Below, one piece after another: positions 11,075 through 22,971 of a stretch of 64,000 nt of DNA. The notes under the pieces are model-generated. The model was not told where the DNA came from and searched no databases. It worked only from the letters and a program-made list of their open reading frames with translations. Origin of the DNA: Ostrinia nubilalis (lineage: Eukaryota > Arthropoda > Insecta > Lepidoptera > Crambidae); the NCBI RefSeq assembly GCF_963855985.1, contig NC_087108.1:12232001-12296000 (forward strand), written 5' to 3'. Both the position numbers and the translations under genes were made by a program. The first letter of the stretch is position 1. Each line of letters starts with the position of its first letter.

Positions 11075-14000
11075 ATGTTGTTGAGCCCTAACAAGTCTAC
11101 TGACCCCAATTACAATAATTGTATGTGCAGATTGACTAGTTTTAATTGTAAATCTGTTAAACGATCGATTGACAATGTTCGTGACATTTGTATGAACTCG
11201 GACGTAGTAGCACTCCAGGAGACGTGGCTACTTCCCCATGATATACCGTTTTTAGGAAGTATTAGTAATGACTTTGAGTTTACCGGGAACTCTGCAGTTG
11301 ATACCTCAGCTGGGTTATTAAGAGGAAGACCTTATGGGGGAGTGGCCATCCTATGGAGGAAGGGTATCTTTCAAGAAGTTACAATACTCGAATGTAATAG
11401 TAACCGACTGGCTGCCATTAGGGTGCGCAGTGGAGACCGCTTCATAATTATTTTTTCGGTCTACATGCCTACTGACTCACACGAAAATCTGCCACTATTT
11501 ACAGAGGTGCTTAGTGAGATAAGTGCAGTCATGGAGGGGGATAATATAGAATGTATGTATGCCTTAGGAGACTTTAATGCACATCCAAATGAGCTATTTT
11601 ATAATGAACTTGTTAACTTTTGTTTTGACCAATCTTGGATAATGGCAGATGTGGTGAACTTAGGATTGCAATCCGATGCCTACACTTTCACCAGTGAGGC
11701 GCATGGATCTCGACGCTGGCTAGACCACTGTGTTGTATCAGTATCGGCTTATCAAACTATTTTGGATGTTACTATTGGTGAAGAATTCTATGTGTCTGAC
11801 CACCTACCTTTGCATGTAAATTGTAACTTAACGGTTATAAGGCCTAAGTCCGTATTGCATAATAGACTGTGTAATTCAGTACTTTGGGGTGAGAGGAAAG
11901 AGGTTCAAATTAAAGCTTACCGTAACCTATGTAATGAACGTTTACGAGACATTGATTTTCCCCCGGAATTCGTGGAGTGCAGTCACGGGCATTGTAATTT
12001 AGCAGAGCACAAGCTCATACTAGATAATATGTATTATGAAATAGTATGTATTCTAGGCAGTGCAGCCTCAGAAACTAAAAGTGCTTGTAGTGTCGGTAAC
12101 CATAAAAAGAAAAACTTATGTGGCTGGAACTATCATGTCCGCAGCGCTCACCGTGAGGCCAGATTAAGGTTTAAAATATGGGCTCAGAGTAACCGTCCAT
12201 CTTCTGGTCTCATATATCGATGGTGGAAGTATCAATTAATGTAAGGGACATTTTGGCCAAAATGAGTTATATATACCAACGGATTCAGAATTTTCGGCTC
12301 TATCGATTGGTATACTTGAAATGTCGATATCTTTAAAAAAATGTCCCTTACCTTAAACATTTTTAGTCGTCTGAATACGACTTTTGGGGAAATAAATGAT
12401 TTAAAGGACGTAAATTCCTTTTACTAATACAATTCAGCCCTTACCCTAAACTGTTGGTTTTAACTTTTGAACTCATTGAACCTTACTTCATTTTAAACTT
12501 TTTGATTTATCATAATTAGGCCCTTACGTTAATATGCTTATAGGATATCAATTACTTTTTTTGGTGGTGATATGCATTTAATGCCTCCCACTCCTACTAC
12601 ACTTATGAACACTATGTTGTCTTGTCTCTATCTTTTTTCTGATCATTTTTACGCAGTTGGGTTTTTGACAGAGGGGCTGAAGGCTCTTCAGAAGCTGTTC
12701 AATTCCGTCATCCTCGAAGGAAAAACGCCTACGGTATGGCACAGAAGTGTGGTGATACTCTTCTTCAAAAAAGGCGACAAAACCTTGTTGAAGAATTATA
12801 GACCCATCTCATCTCGTAAGCTCGATGACTTCAAGCCTCTCAAACAAGCCGGTTTCCGAAAAGGCTTTAGTACACCACATACATACGCCACGGCAGATTA
12901 TACAGAAGACCGAAGAGTATAGTCAGTCACTTTGCCTGGCGTTTGTGGACTATGAGAAAGCTTCGATCGAGACCTGGGCAGTACCTACTACAGTTTCTCC
13001 AACGGTGTCAAATTGACTATATCGATACATCGAAGTGTTGAAAGGCTTGTACGAAAACGCCACAATGTCGTTCCGTCTTCAGGATCAAGACTCGAAACCA
13101 GTTGCAGCAGCAGACAGGGGGAACTGAAAACTCTGAAACTGTTCACCACCTGGAGAACTGCTTCTGGACTGGAACGGATTCGGCATAGATATCAACGGTG
13201 AGTAAATAACCCACCTTCGATTCGCACTCTTAAAGGTTGGATACTCTACACTCGGCAGTTGTTGACAATTATATACACCTAGTACAAACAGTCCAGTTAG
13301 GCTGGTTATAGTGTCACGCGGACCGTCCAGTGCGGATCCGCTCCACACAGCCGATCTGTAAACTTCGAGGAAGCGTTTTAGAGTAATGCGGTCCGCAGGA
13401 ATCGCTCGCTCCCTAGCAGTTCATACAGATTGGCTGTGCGGAGCGATCCGCACTGACGATCCGCGTGACACTAAAACCAGCCTTAGGTAGGTCCAACTTC
13501 GAGGAAGAGGTCAATCGTCGAATCCAACTCGGCTGGCAACGTTCAGGAAGCTTCGCGATATTCTCACGTCTGAAATATCGCACTGTCTCAAGACAAAAGT
13601 CTTTGATAACTTATGGATCTGAGACGTGGTCGCTTACTGTGGGCCTCATAAGAAGACTCAAGGTCAAAGGCGATGGAGCGTGCTATACTCGTAGTGATTG
13701 AACCAGAAATGACGTAATCCGCAGGAGAACCAAAGTGACTGACATAGTCCGCAGAATCGCTAAAATCAAGTGTTGTGGAAATCCTTGGGGGAAGACCTTT
13801 GTCCAGCAGTGGACGTCATTCGGCTAAAACGAACGAACGATGACTGAAAAAAAAACCTAACTGCGTAAAAATGAACAGAAAAAGATAGAAACAAGACAAC
13901 TTGTTCACAAATGCAGACGTACGCATCATCAGTGACTAAATGTTTTGTTGGTGATGTGTATTTGATGCCTCCAACTGCATTTGTGAACACTAAGTTGTCT

Positions 14001-16102
14001 TGTTTCTATCTCTTCTCTTCGTTTTGCTAATGAAAACTCGAATGCAACCTCTACTTACATCAGGTTTCAATGTTAAAATTGTCAAGTTACAATAATATTA
14101 CTGTCGTATTTATTCTTAAATGTACCTTACAACATACATGACATTCCATACTGTGAAATTTCAACATTGTAAGGTACAGTCAAGCTCGTTTCTTTAATGT
14201 AAGGGACATGCTATCTTTTAAACTTCCCGTTTTTCGAAAATTTGGCGTTTATATTATGAAAGAACAGAAAATTCTAAGAAACTTTGCCATATAAACTATT
14301 TAAATCGTAACATCACATAAAAAGATATTGAGGTATAAAGAAAAAAAAAATCGTTTTTTGGCTCTCCTGAAAAGTCGTGTTTTGTCCCTTACAGTAATTG
14401 ATATTTCCACCATCGATATGAAGAGATGCACAAATCCAGAAAGATTTTTAAAAGTCGTCTAAAATGGTGCCAGAATAACCAAGAACAAATAAAGATGGAC
14501 ATTCTCGCACAACACAAATCCTCCAATAACTTTAAGAAATTCTGGAAGGAAACCGGGAAGCATGACCTCAAAGCCGGCCTCCCGGTGAGCGTTGGAGGGA
14601 AAACAGATGCATTGGAGATAGCTAATATGTTTCGAGAGCACTTCAGTGTGAAGTCTCCACTTGGCCCTCCTGGGCTGCCCGGTGCTGGGCCCGGGTGCCG
14701 TCGCGGGGAGCGGTCGCTCACGTGCTTCACCGCTGCTCAGGTGAGATCGGCGGTGAAGCGTATGGGCGGGGGTAAGTCGCCGGGGCATGACGGGCTCAGT
14801 ATCGAGCATCTTAGGTATGCGGGGTTTCATTTGCCGAGGGTGTTGTCGATGTTTTTCACTCTGTGCGTGAGTCATTCATATCTACCGCACGATTTAATGA
14901 AAACCACTGTTGTGGCAATAGTGAAGAACAAGACCGGCGACATCTCCGACAGAGGAAACTACCGTCCTATTTCGCTGGCTACAACTATTGCCAAGATATT
15001 TGACAGTTTGCTTGACTCCTGCCTAAACAATCATCTTGGCCTACATGACGCGCAGTTCGGTTTTCGGCCCGGACTATCAACCGAGTGTGCAATTGCGGGA
15101 CTCAAGCATACTGTCAAGTATTATACGGATCGTAGAACTCCGGTGCATGCCTGTTTTCTTGATCTGTCCAAGGCCTTTGACCTCGTATCGTATGACACGC
15201 TTTGGAATAAGTTGAGAGACAGGCATTTACCGGAAGAAATCCTGAATATATTTCAGTTTTGGTATGCTAATCAAACAAATGTGGTTAAGTGGGCAAATGT
15301 ATGCTCGGATGCATACAGACTGGAGTGTGGAGTAAGGCAGGGTGGCTTGACGTCACCAAAGCTTTTCAATTTGTATGTAAATGACCTCATAGTCGAGCTG
15401 AGCAGCATGAGGGTAGGATGTCGGATTGATGGAGTTAGTATAAACAATATCAGTTACGCAGATGATATGGTGCTGCTCGGCCCGACTGGTAGTTCCATTG
15501 CAAAAATGTTGAGAGTTTGTGAGGGCTACGCGGCTGCACATGGCCTATTATACAATGTCAAAAAGACGGAATACATGGTCTTTGGGGCCGTCGGTGGGTC
15601 TCGTGACGATCCACCTACAATTACCCTTAACGGCCTGAACATAAAACGCGTCACTAAATTCAAATACCTGGGACACCTCCTCACCGACGACCTCAAGGAC
15701 GATGTAGACATTGAGAGAGAGCGCAGAGCTCTGGCTGTTAGAGGAAATATGCTGATTCGCAGATTCTCCCGTTGTACCGATGAAGTAAAGATCACACTTT
15801 TCAAAGCATATTGTCAGATCTTTTACACGGGAAGTCTTTGGGTCAATCATACCAAAAAGTCTCTGGATACCTTGCGCATCCAATATAATAACGTCTTCAG
15901 AATGCTGCTGGGGCTGCCGCGCTTTTGTAGTGCGTCAGGGATGTTTGCTTGTCACAATGTTGATGGCTTCCAGGCTATAATCCGCAAAAAGACAGCATCC
16001 TTGATAAACAGATTGCGTGCCAGTAGCAACAGCATTCTCATGACCTTAGCCAATAGGTATACATCACCTATCTGGAAGTGTCTGGTGCTTAGGGTGATTT
16101 AA
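11075..16102 (+). CDS. LINE ORF2 endonuclease-reverse transcriptase, split by a 2.2-kb insertion
   Basis: Two open segments, 11075-12216 and 14419-16102, join in frame when the TA-flanked insertion is ignored: the split codon is TAT and the next are GAA GAG ATG. Total about 941 codons with no stop or frameshift, the usual size for CR1/L2-group ORF2. An APE-type endonuclease is complete: N24 (SFNCKS), E49 (QETWL), YMPTD 130-134, D166/N168 (GDFNAHP), D217/H218 and SDHLPL at 241-246. The reverse transcriptase has NYRPISLATTIAKIFDSLLD, FGFRPGLST, FLDLSKAFD, GVRQGGLTSPKLFNLY and the catalytic YADD at 15455-15466. It starts 14 bp after ORF1. The clade within CR1/L2/Kiri was not determined. The insertion inactivates this copy; otherwise it looks recently mobile. 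Confidence 0.9.
12560..12664 (+). repeat. Repeat R, copy 1 (GGTGATGTGTATTTGATGCCTC family)
   Basis: About 100 bp running from GGTGGTGATATGCATTTAAT to TTTTTACGCAGTTGGGTTTT. Other copies: 13845-13935 (minus), 13942-14030 (plus) and 36175-36275 (plus). The nearby copies lie on both sides of the RTE insertion. Confidence 0.6.
12665..13844 (+). pseudogene. RTE-clade reverse transcriptase, degraded
   Basis: In shifting frames it reads FFKKGDKTLLKNYRPIS, KLDDFKPLKQAGFRKGFST, LAFVDYEKA, IETWAVP, then TVQLGRSNFEEEVNRRIQL, LITYGSETWSLTVGLIRRLK, and the terminal VQQWTSF*. These are blocks 2 to the C-terminus of the widespread lepidopteran RTE endonuclease-reverse transcriptase. The catalytic YADD-like block is deleted. 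The tail is GAACGAACGA. A 183-bp MITE interrupts it at 13300. Confidence 0.8.
13300..13482. mobile_element. 183-bp hairpin MITE, TTA duplication
   Basis: Inverted ends of about 60 bp start GGCTGGTTATAGTGTCACGC and end with the near complement. TTA lies at 13297-13299 and 13483-13485. Joining the flanks gives an uninterrupted VQLGRSNFEEE of the RTE frame, which proves the insertion. The 3-bp TTA target fits PIF/Harbinger MITEs. Confidence 0.88.
13845..14030. repeat. Repeat R, two copies in inverted orientation
   Basis: A minus-strand copy (13845-13935) is followed by a plus-strand copy (13942-14030), sharing TGCATTTGTGAACA and GTTGTCTTGTTTCTATCT in opposite directions. They form an imperfect palindrome. 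Confidence 0.55.
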
Positions 16103-16515
16103 CATAACTATTATTGACTGTTAATGAATGAATTGAATGAATTTGATTGATTTGAATTGAATTGAATTTATTTATTTATTTACTTTTATTTATTTGGTTT
16201 TAATTGATTGAATTTAGTTTGATTTTTGATTTTTAATTTAGTCACATTTTAATTGATTTAATTTAATTTAGTTTGATTTTTAATTTGATTTATTGATTTA
16301 ATTTATTTAATTTATTGATTTTAATATTTCTTTTTTTTGGTTTTTAATTTGATTTGATTTAATTATAATATTGATATTACGTATATTGGAAAATAATAAT
16401 CACTTTATAAAGATTACTAACATTAGCATTTAAGGTGTGTTTACTAACCACACTATGAACTTATGAGTTGTTCGAAATAAAAACTTTTTATTTATTTTTA
16501 TTTATTTATTTTATA
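16103..16515 (+). repeat. LINE 3' UTR with TTTA/TTGATT simple-sequence tail
   Basis: After the ORF2 stop comes a long ATTGATTTGAATTGAATT-like low-complexity stretch, AATAAAAAC, and TTTATTTATTTTTATTTATT at about 16484-16512, the short-repeat tail expected of CR1/L2-group LINEs. Confidence 0.7.
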
Positions 16516-17690
16516 ATCACCGTTGTATGAAATTATTACCTACAAATTGCACTCACGATTGAATAAGTATGATGATAAAATATGAAATATACCTAGACTT
16601 TCGCATAACAACTTTACGTCCAATCTGACATCAAAATTTTGAAAAGCTTTCGTTAGAGTAACCTCGAAATAGATTCGATTTCATGGCGAATGTTCAGCTT
16701 CAGTTGCTGCATGGTTGTTGGATTTTAGAGTTTATTTTAACCTCTAAGGTAACCCCACAAAAAAGTTAGCTGGAGTGAAATCGGGGCTTCCTGATAACCA
16801 GGAGATGTCACCCCTGCGTGAAACATGTCTCGTACCAGATATTTATTTTTACTATTAATATCATTGATATTAACATGTTTAATCATTAATTAATTCTAAT
16901 ATATTAAAATCTATCCATATTACTTTTGCCCTAAGAAGATGAGATTGTCCAACAGTAACACTTACCTGCCGTGATCACATTAAGAACAAAAGGGAACAAA
17001 TCAACAGACAATGGGACTTTTCAAGACGAGAGTGTATAGCAACTTTGTACCATCCTAGACTGCATCCTACCTGCTTTGTAATGCATAAAAAAAATTTCGT
17101 GATATGCAATGGATACTGGGCAGAAGAAGCTTGGAGAACAAACTATGTACAAATGCATCCTAAGACCCATGTAGACATATGGAATCGACTTAGCCTCGCA
17201 AATGTAGAAATACTTTAACGTTTTTAAAATAAAGTATTAAAAATCTTGAGCTGTGCACCTTGGTTTACAAAGTCCACTGAAGTGATACCAAACGTCAAAG
17301 AGGGTGTAGAAAATTCCTGTAAAGCTAACAAACAAAGACTAGACCGTAATGAAATCTATTCGCTGCATCCCTTCTAAATTCTGAGAATTCTGCATTCAGG
17401 CTAAGGAGAAAGCGAATAGCATTAATAAGAAAACTTATTGTAAAAGAATCGAGGTGATTCAGCGTCAGGTGGAGATTCAGCTCTCATTTGAAATGTGACA
17501 CGTAGCCCCTTCTTGCTGAAACTAAGTGTTCCTGTTCTTCAGTATACTGAAAATATCTTGATACAATAAATAATAGAAATTAGTGTTTTTCTTTTTGCAA
17601 AGGGTTATTAAGAGTACCTACAACTTTTTTTGTGATGCCATATATTTGTATACAAATTTATCAATGCAAGATGTTGTTTTTTTGCTATTT
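16516..17690. other. No gene recognised
   Basis: Mixed sequence. 17030-17100 resembles the TACCATCCTAGACTGCAT repeat seen at 50.5 and 52.0 kb. No open frame worth reporting. Confidence 0.4.
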
Positions 17691-17699
17691 TACATATCT

Positions 17700-18590
17700 T
17701 TTCTAATTACCGTTAGATTAAGTGTTAGCCTTATCTAATTACCGTGACCATAAAATTTTTGGGTCTCATTTACGCGAAAACCGCTTTGAATAATTTGACG
17801 CCTTTACGATTGTTAAATTCGTACTTTTCATGTATTTTATATTTATATGCGTTTAAGCCAATTAAGCCAAATTTCAAAAATGATATGGTAATTAGGCTGA
17901 GAACGCCTAATCGTGAGAATGACCGTTTAGTAAAGGGTAATTTTGCTTATTAAACGTCATTTAGTTAATCATTCATTAGTAAAATTACAGTATTATTGAT
18001 TACTCGGTGACAAAAGTCGGGGTAATCAAGGTCGGGGTAGTCAAAAAATTAAGGTTTATCCTGAGCCCCTGCCCAATCTGTAAGTTGAATCCCATATGTT
18101 TTAATACACAAAAATGCTGTTACATGGACCATTATTCCTGTACATTCTCAAGAACTTTCCATGTAAAGAAACCTAAAAAAACAGGATAGAGTAAATCAAT
18201 CGTGCACTGAACCAAGGTCGGGGTAATCATATTCTTATCTCGATAACTCCGAAATCCAGCGACGAGTTGCATTACCGATCACCTCGGCACGCAGGCCACC
18301 ACTAAAGGTTCACGGGGGAGGATAGAGCTCGTTTCTAAATTGCGTAGCTAGGGACGTAGGCGCACATTAGCGACGTGTCGGGGTAATCACGGTTAACGTC
18401 CGGACACAACTTCAAATAGTTATTTTACAAAACCTTTTAGTGTTATAGTTATATCGTATTTGATTTATCAATGTTTATTTAATCAGTAATCGATTACATA
18501 AGCATTGAAAGCGGTAATAATATCGGATTAATTTATACGAGCAAATTTGTTCTGAAATCGGGAGCGCGGACACGTCGTGGTAATCAATTT
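17700..18590. repeat. Cluster of GTCGGGGTAATCA and CTAATTACCGT motifs
   Basis: AGTCGGGGTAATCA (18015), GGTCGGGGTAGTCA (18030), GGTCGGGGTAATCA (18216), GTCGGGGTAATCA (18377) and CGTCGTGGTAATCA (18573) lie about 160-195 bp apart after the first pair. TCTAATTACCGT occurs at 17702 and 17735. Unidentified. Confidence 0.65.
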
Positions 18591-18850
18591 TTGACGACTT
18601 ACGATTTTTTTTAAATTACTTAATTAACTATTATTAACTATCTCTGTGGTTTAACAACAAGAACCAAAGTTATACTATTAGATAAAAATATTTGTTACTA
18701 AAATATTATGATATTCGGGTACTTTTTGGCCCCGGACACGTGATTTTCTTGGCCGGTGGAATGACCCACAGGCTAAAGATGAAATTAATGTTGCAGCGTT
18801 TAAATTGCAAGTGGTATGTCTAAAAACAATGATTTTGTCATTTAAAATGG

Positions 18851-19157
18851 CACCTCTCGTTCCCACCACTGCAACTCCTGTGTAGCCAGGATCTACAGCT
18901 TGACCGCCACAAAAACCCAACCAATGAAGGTCAAGTTTGTCCCGGGGGAAAGTTAAACTGTCATTGGACCCGCAACGAAATTAATCAGAAGAACATAGGA
19001 GGAGTTCGAAATTAAGGTTCGACTTCCCTCCATTGCAAAGCGGACAGGTGACAAACAAAGGTTTAAAACCTTTAAGAAAATATTATGCACCACGGACAAT
19101 AAATTAAATTAAGGGGGCCTATCTTGAGCAATTAGCAACTACCTGCCAATAATATTT
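18851..19157 (-). mobile_element. 310-bp retroposon, second copy
   Basis: Nearly identical to 9278-9590, including GGACCCGCAACGAAATTAAT and CACCACGGACAATAAATTAA, in the same orientation. It lacks the outermost CGGGACCATTC. Confidence 0.8.
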
Positions 19158-20085
19158 GAGAAAAAAATATTTAAAAAGGCAGTCAACAATACATCAGTTT
19201 AAACTTTGTTGTAAAATACAATTATAACCACGTAGGTATGCCATAGTGATACCTCACGTATCGTCGTCTGTCCTTACCGGCGGCTATTTATCAACATTAA
19301 AAATTATAGAAAATAATCATACGTAAGCCGTTCCAAAAGTACGTTTGGCTTTAGTTTGCTTCATATTTAAACTATGCTTATTAGATTGATGTCTATTTCA
19401 TTTCCATAGAAATTACATTACATTTCGTTTCGGCAAATAAATATCATTGAAGGTGGACAGTTTCGAATTGTAATATTATGTGACTGTGTCACTTATGGAA
19501 TCCCTAAGCAATATCGACTGCTTATTTCTAAATTTTGAATATTGTATTCATTAATCAAATTCATTATTGTGTACCATAAAAAAAGTGGTCCAAATCACTT
19601 CAAGTACCGTTTTTTAAATAAAAAACTTCATCTTTTTCTTTCTTTTAGCAAACTTTTACCGAGGGTGAGATGCAAATATGGGTTTGCACCAATCATTGGC
19701 TAAATTGTTCTATCGGACAGCTTTGAGGTGCTAATGTTGAGCAAACTTTGCTTGCCAATGGCATCGGGAGGGGAACCTTATTTTTTCCAAAAGTGTTTCG
19801 AAATTTTAAAATTGAGAGTTGTACGCTTGTTTCAGTAAGAACACGAAAATTTTGAGCAACCATTTAAAATTTTCGGAGCCTTAACATGTTTCATAATTTG
19901 TTTTTGTGCCTTTAAAATGATGAAGATTAGTTAGTCAAATTTGATTTAACTAATTTTTCAATAGAAAATACATATTTATGTACCTTACTTTACTTTTTTT
20001 TTATCAAAGTCGCAACTTAGTACTTCATGAGTTAAACAGGTAACTACTGCTACGAAATTACCAAATACTAATAGTTAAAACTGCT
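19158..20085. other. No gene recognised
   Basis: AT-rich sequence without identifiable genes or repeats. Confidence 0.4.
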
Positions 20086-20087
20086 GA

Positions 20088-20222
20088 ACAGGCCTCCCCC
20101 AATGATTTCCACATCGCTCGGTTGGTAACGGCTAGCGGCCTGCATCCAGCGCCTTCCTTCTACCATTATGAGCTTTATGAGGTCGTCGGTCCACGTTGTC
20201 CCACGCAGCGTTTTCCGGTACG
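20088..20222 (-). repeat. RTE 3' tail fragment
   Basis: Minus strand: GTACCGGAAAACGCTGCGTG through GACCGACGACCTC and AAATCATTGGGGGAGGCC. Similar to the ATG-tailed subfamily (RRWMQA). Confidence 0.75.
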
Positions 20223-21828
20223 TGGTAATTTTGTAATTATGTTATTTTAAAAGGAAAATAAACCTACAGCTTTTGCTTAAAAATATTTTAAGTTGAAATG
20301 TCTGTAAATAAGAAATCGCTACCAAAAGCGTATTTCTTTGAGCAAAAACTAACATTTTGTCATCAAATAACGAGGTCCATCTATTTCACCACCCTCCAAT
20401 ATAAAATCGTCACGTAGCCTCTCAATTTTACACCCGATTAGAATTAAAAAACGAGCGAAAAGGGTGAGAGGGTAATCACTCCTTACTTTATTCAGAGGTG
20501 AGGGTGAAAGTAAGAAGAGGAGTGACTTGTTATTTTAACTTCAACGAATGAGTTTAACAAACATAGGTACGTTCAGGGGGCTTAGTGCGAGTTTACATCA
20601 AATTCTTTGCTAGCGACTTACTTATTGGCAGACAGTGGTGACTAAGTTTGTTGCGGCCTTTTTTTTCTCAGCGCTTACCAAATGTTGGTCTCGAGGCGCT
20701 GGTAGGGCAAAAAGATTAAGAGACATGTAGAGGCTCCTTAAGAGCAAAATATTTGACGATTTGTAAGTACTATTTAAATAGTCTATACAAATAAAGAAAT
20801 TACATAGTAAAAGACAATGCCGGAAATTGGCGTCTTTTTTTTTTCGCGCGGCCATCGACCAAACTTTGTTTTTTGATTACAAAATAGTGTAATAAACCAA
20901 ACTTACTATGACATGTATACCTCTAAACTCAGTCTGAACTGAGTTACGAGCATTAGAAGTTTGATGATTTTCATTCTAGATTTGCTTTTTGCGCGCAAAG
21001 TTTTGTAAGAAATTGCAACATTGATGGCCGCGCGAAAAAAAAAAGACGCCACTTTCCATACAAAATCTGGCATTGCCATTTATGATGGATTCTACAGCGT
21101 CCCTAGCGGATACTTTAAAGAACTAAAACCTTCATAGATTTTTTGACTCACTCGCTAGCGACGACGTTCAATGCCAACTCGCACACACTGAGCTGTAGTT
21201 GTCATGGCAACTGATTATTTGTTGTCATATCAGATAATATTTCTGCTAACGCAGCTTAAGAATAAGTAAAAAAAATAATTAAAAACGACTCCAAAAAACC
21301 TGCACTAAAAACTAGAAAATAATTACGTTATTTATTTATTAGGCAAATATAAATCGACCCATTCCCGTTAGAGCGTCTAGTTTACATCGTTTCTGACTGA
21401 TTTGATTATGAAACACCCTATCTTAAATCTTACTTTGAACTTAATTGTTTTTTATGATAATTTCCCGATTTTTAGCTATCAGCTTAGATATTTTTAAATT
21501 TGTAAGTCTTATTATTACTATTATTTGATTTTTACGTGTAGAACAAGATGCGAAGTTGGTGTCAGCCTGCTCAGTACCAAGAAATGTTAAAAATTTACCG
21601 GCACCGACTAATCTGATCGCGATTATCACCTGAAATTCAGGGAATCCCTGAAGTGTGTATAGTTTGAACTGATATATTTCCTAGAACGAATAAATGATAA
21701 CACCGAGGAAGTCCTACGGATAGTGATGTGCGTTACTTGTCATGTAATATTTAGGAACGTGTGATTTAACATGACGATACACGTGCCTTTAATTCTTTGT
21801 CTAATATCTGATTTTTATGAATAATACT
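20223..21828. other. No gene; retroposon module at 20620-20800
   Basis: 20620-20800 is the GAGGCTCCTTAAGAGCAAAA module. The string GCGTCTTTTTTTTTTCGCGC (about 20831) recurs inverted at about 21031 (GCGCGAAAAAAAAAAGACGC), giving inverted ends around a 220-bp segment that includes GGAAATTGGC/ACTTTCC flanks. The remainder is unassigned. Confidence 0.5.
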
Positions 21829-22730
21829 AGCGCCCGCCCGCGGCTTCGTACGCGTGGATCCCGTTTTACCCCCTTCATCTATCTTACGCGGTTTAGATTT
21901 TTCCATACAAATGTTTTTTCCCGCTAACTCCCGTTCCCGTGGGAATTTTGCAATATCCTGTGGTAACTAAGCTTTAAGTTTACTATGGTACCTGCATGCC
22001 AAATTTCAAGCGTCTAACTTAAGCGGCTTAGATTTTTCATACAAAAGGATTTTCGCGCTAATACCCGTTCCCGTCGGAATTTCGGGAATTCCTTTTTGTA
22101 ACTAAGCTTCAAGTTTATTAAGCTACCTACATGCAAAATTTCAAGCGTCTAACTTAAGCGGTTTAGATTTTTCATATAAAAGGATTTTCCCGCGAATTCC
22201 CGTCCCCGTGGGAATTTCGGAAATTCCTTGTTGTAATTAAGCTTTAAGTTTACTAAGGTACCTACATGCCAAATTTCAAGCGTCTAACTTAAGCAGTTTA
22301 GGTTTTTCATACAAAAGGATTTTCCAGGTAATTCCCGTTCCCGTGGGAATTTCGGGAATTACTTGTTGTAACTAAGCTTTAAGTTTACTAAGGTACCTAC
22401 ATGCCAAATTTCAAGCGTCTAACTTAAGCGGTTTAGATTTTTCATACAAAAGGATTTTCCCGCTAATTCCTGTTTCCGTGGGAATTTATAAGTATACTAT
22501 AACCTGCCCAGGAGTATGAAGAATAATTGTACCAAGTTTCGTTAAAATCCGTCGAGCAGTTTTTGTTTCTATAAGGAACATACAGACGGACAGACAGACA
22601 GACAAAAATTTTACTGATTGCATTTTTGGCATCAGTATCGATCACTAATCACCCCCTGATAGTTATTTTGAAAATATATTTCATGTACAGAATTGACCTC
22701 TCTACAGATTTATTATAAAAGTATAGATTT
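21829..22730. repeat. Interspersed repeat with 135-bp minisatellite
   Basis: It starts with GCCCGCGGCTTCGTACGCGT and GGATCCCGTTTTACCC and ends near TTTATTATAAAAGTATAGAT. Inside, CTTAAGCGGTTTAGATTTTT recurs at 22018, 22153, 22288 and 22423 (135-bp period) with a first variant at 21893. A second copy with fewer units is at 45688-46385. Confidence 0.85.
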
Positions 22731-22967
22731 GGGCAATGATTAGAAGTCGTGTCCACATCAGCCAGATAGTTTTAACAGTTCCAAATCCTTGCCAATCTTT
22801 TGAGGGCTATGATGACCCAAACTTCATGATTCACCAACATTCTTACCTATATTGGGAGCATATTTTATACTGAAAAACTTTCAGCTTTTATAAAATGACG
22901 TAGGTCTGAGGTTCACTAGTTCTTAGTCTACTATGGAATACCCAGAGCAAGAGTGAACCTATCTCCT
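22731..22967. other. Unassigned spacer
   Basis: Contains GTTCACTAGTTCTTAGTCTACTATGG-type sequence that recurs near 33770 (CGTTCACTATCTCTTAGTCC), so it is probably a dispersed repeat fragment. Confidence 0.35.
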
Positions 22968-22971
22968 TTAA

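Larger units (their letters stand above)
12217..14416. mobile_element. 2.2-kb TIR element inserted in LINE ORF2, TA duplication
   Basis: The terminal inverted repeats are about 34 bp (TCGATGGTGGAAGTATCAAT... and its near complement) with target TA at 12215-12216 and 14417-14418. A second inverted pair, TGTAAGGGACA, lies just inside each end (12242-12252, 12342-12352, 14197-14207 and 14386-14396). No transposase is recognised, so this is a non-autonomous TA-targeting element, itself filled by other insertions. Confidence 0.85.

Noticed and set aside
14389..15883. Long minus-strand frames (113, 138, 111 and 92 codons)
   Set aside because: They are antisense shadows of the LINE reverse transcriptase frame, which has full motif support.
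9269..19157. Two 310-bp repeats as long terminal repeats of a 9.9-kb element
   Set aside because: The first has its own 13-bp target duplication, so it is an independent insertion; more copies occur elsewhere.
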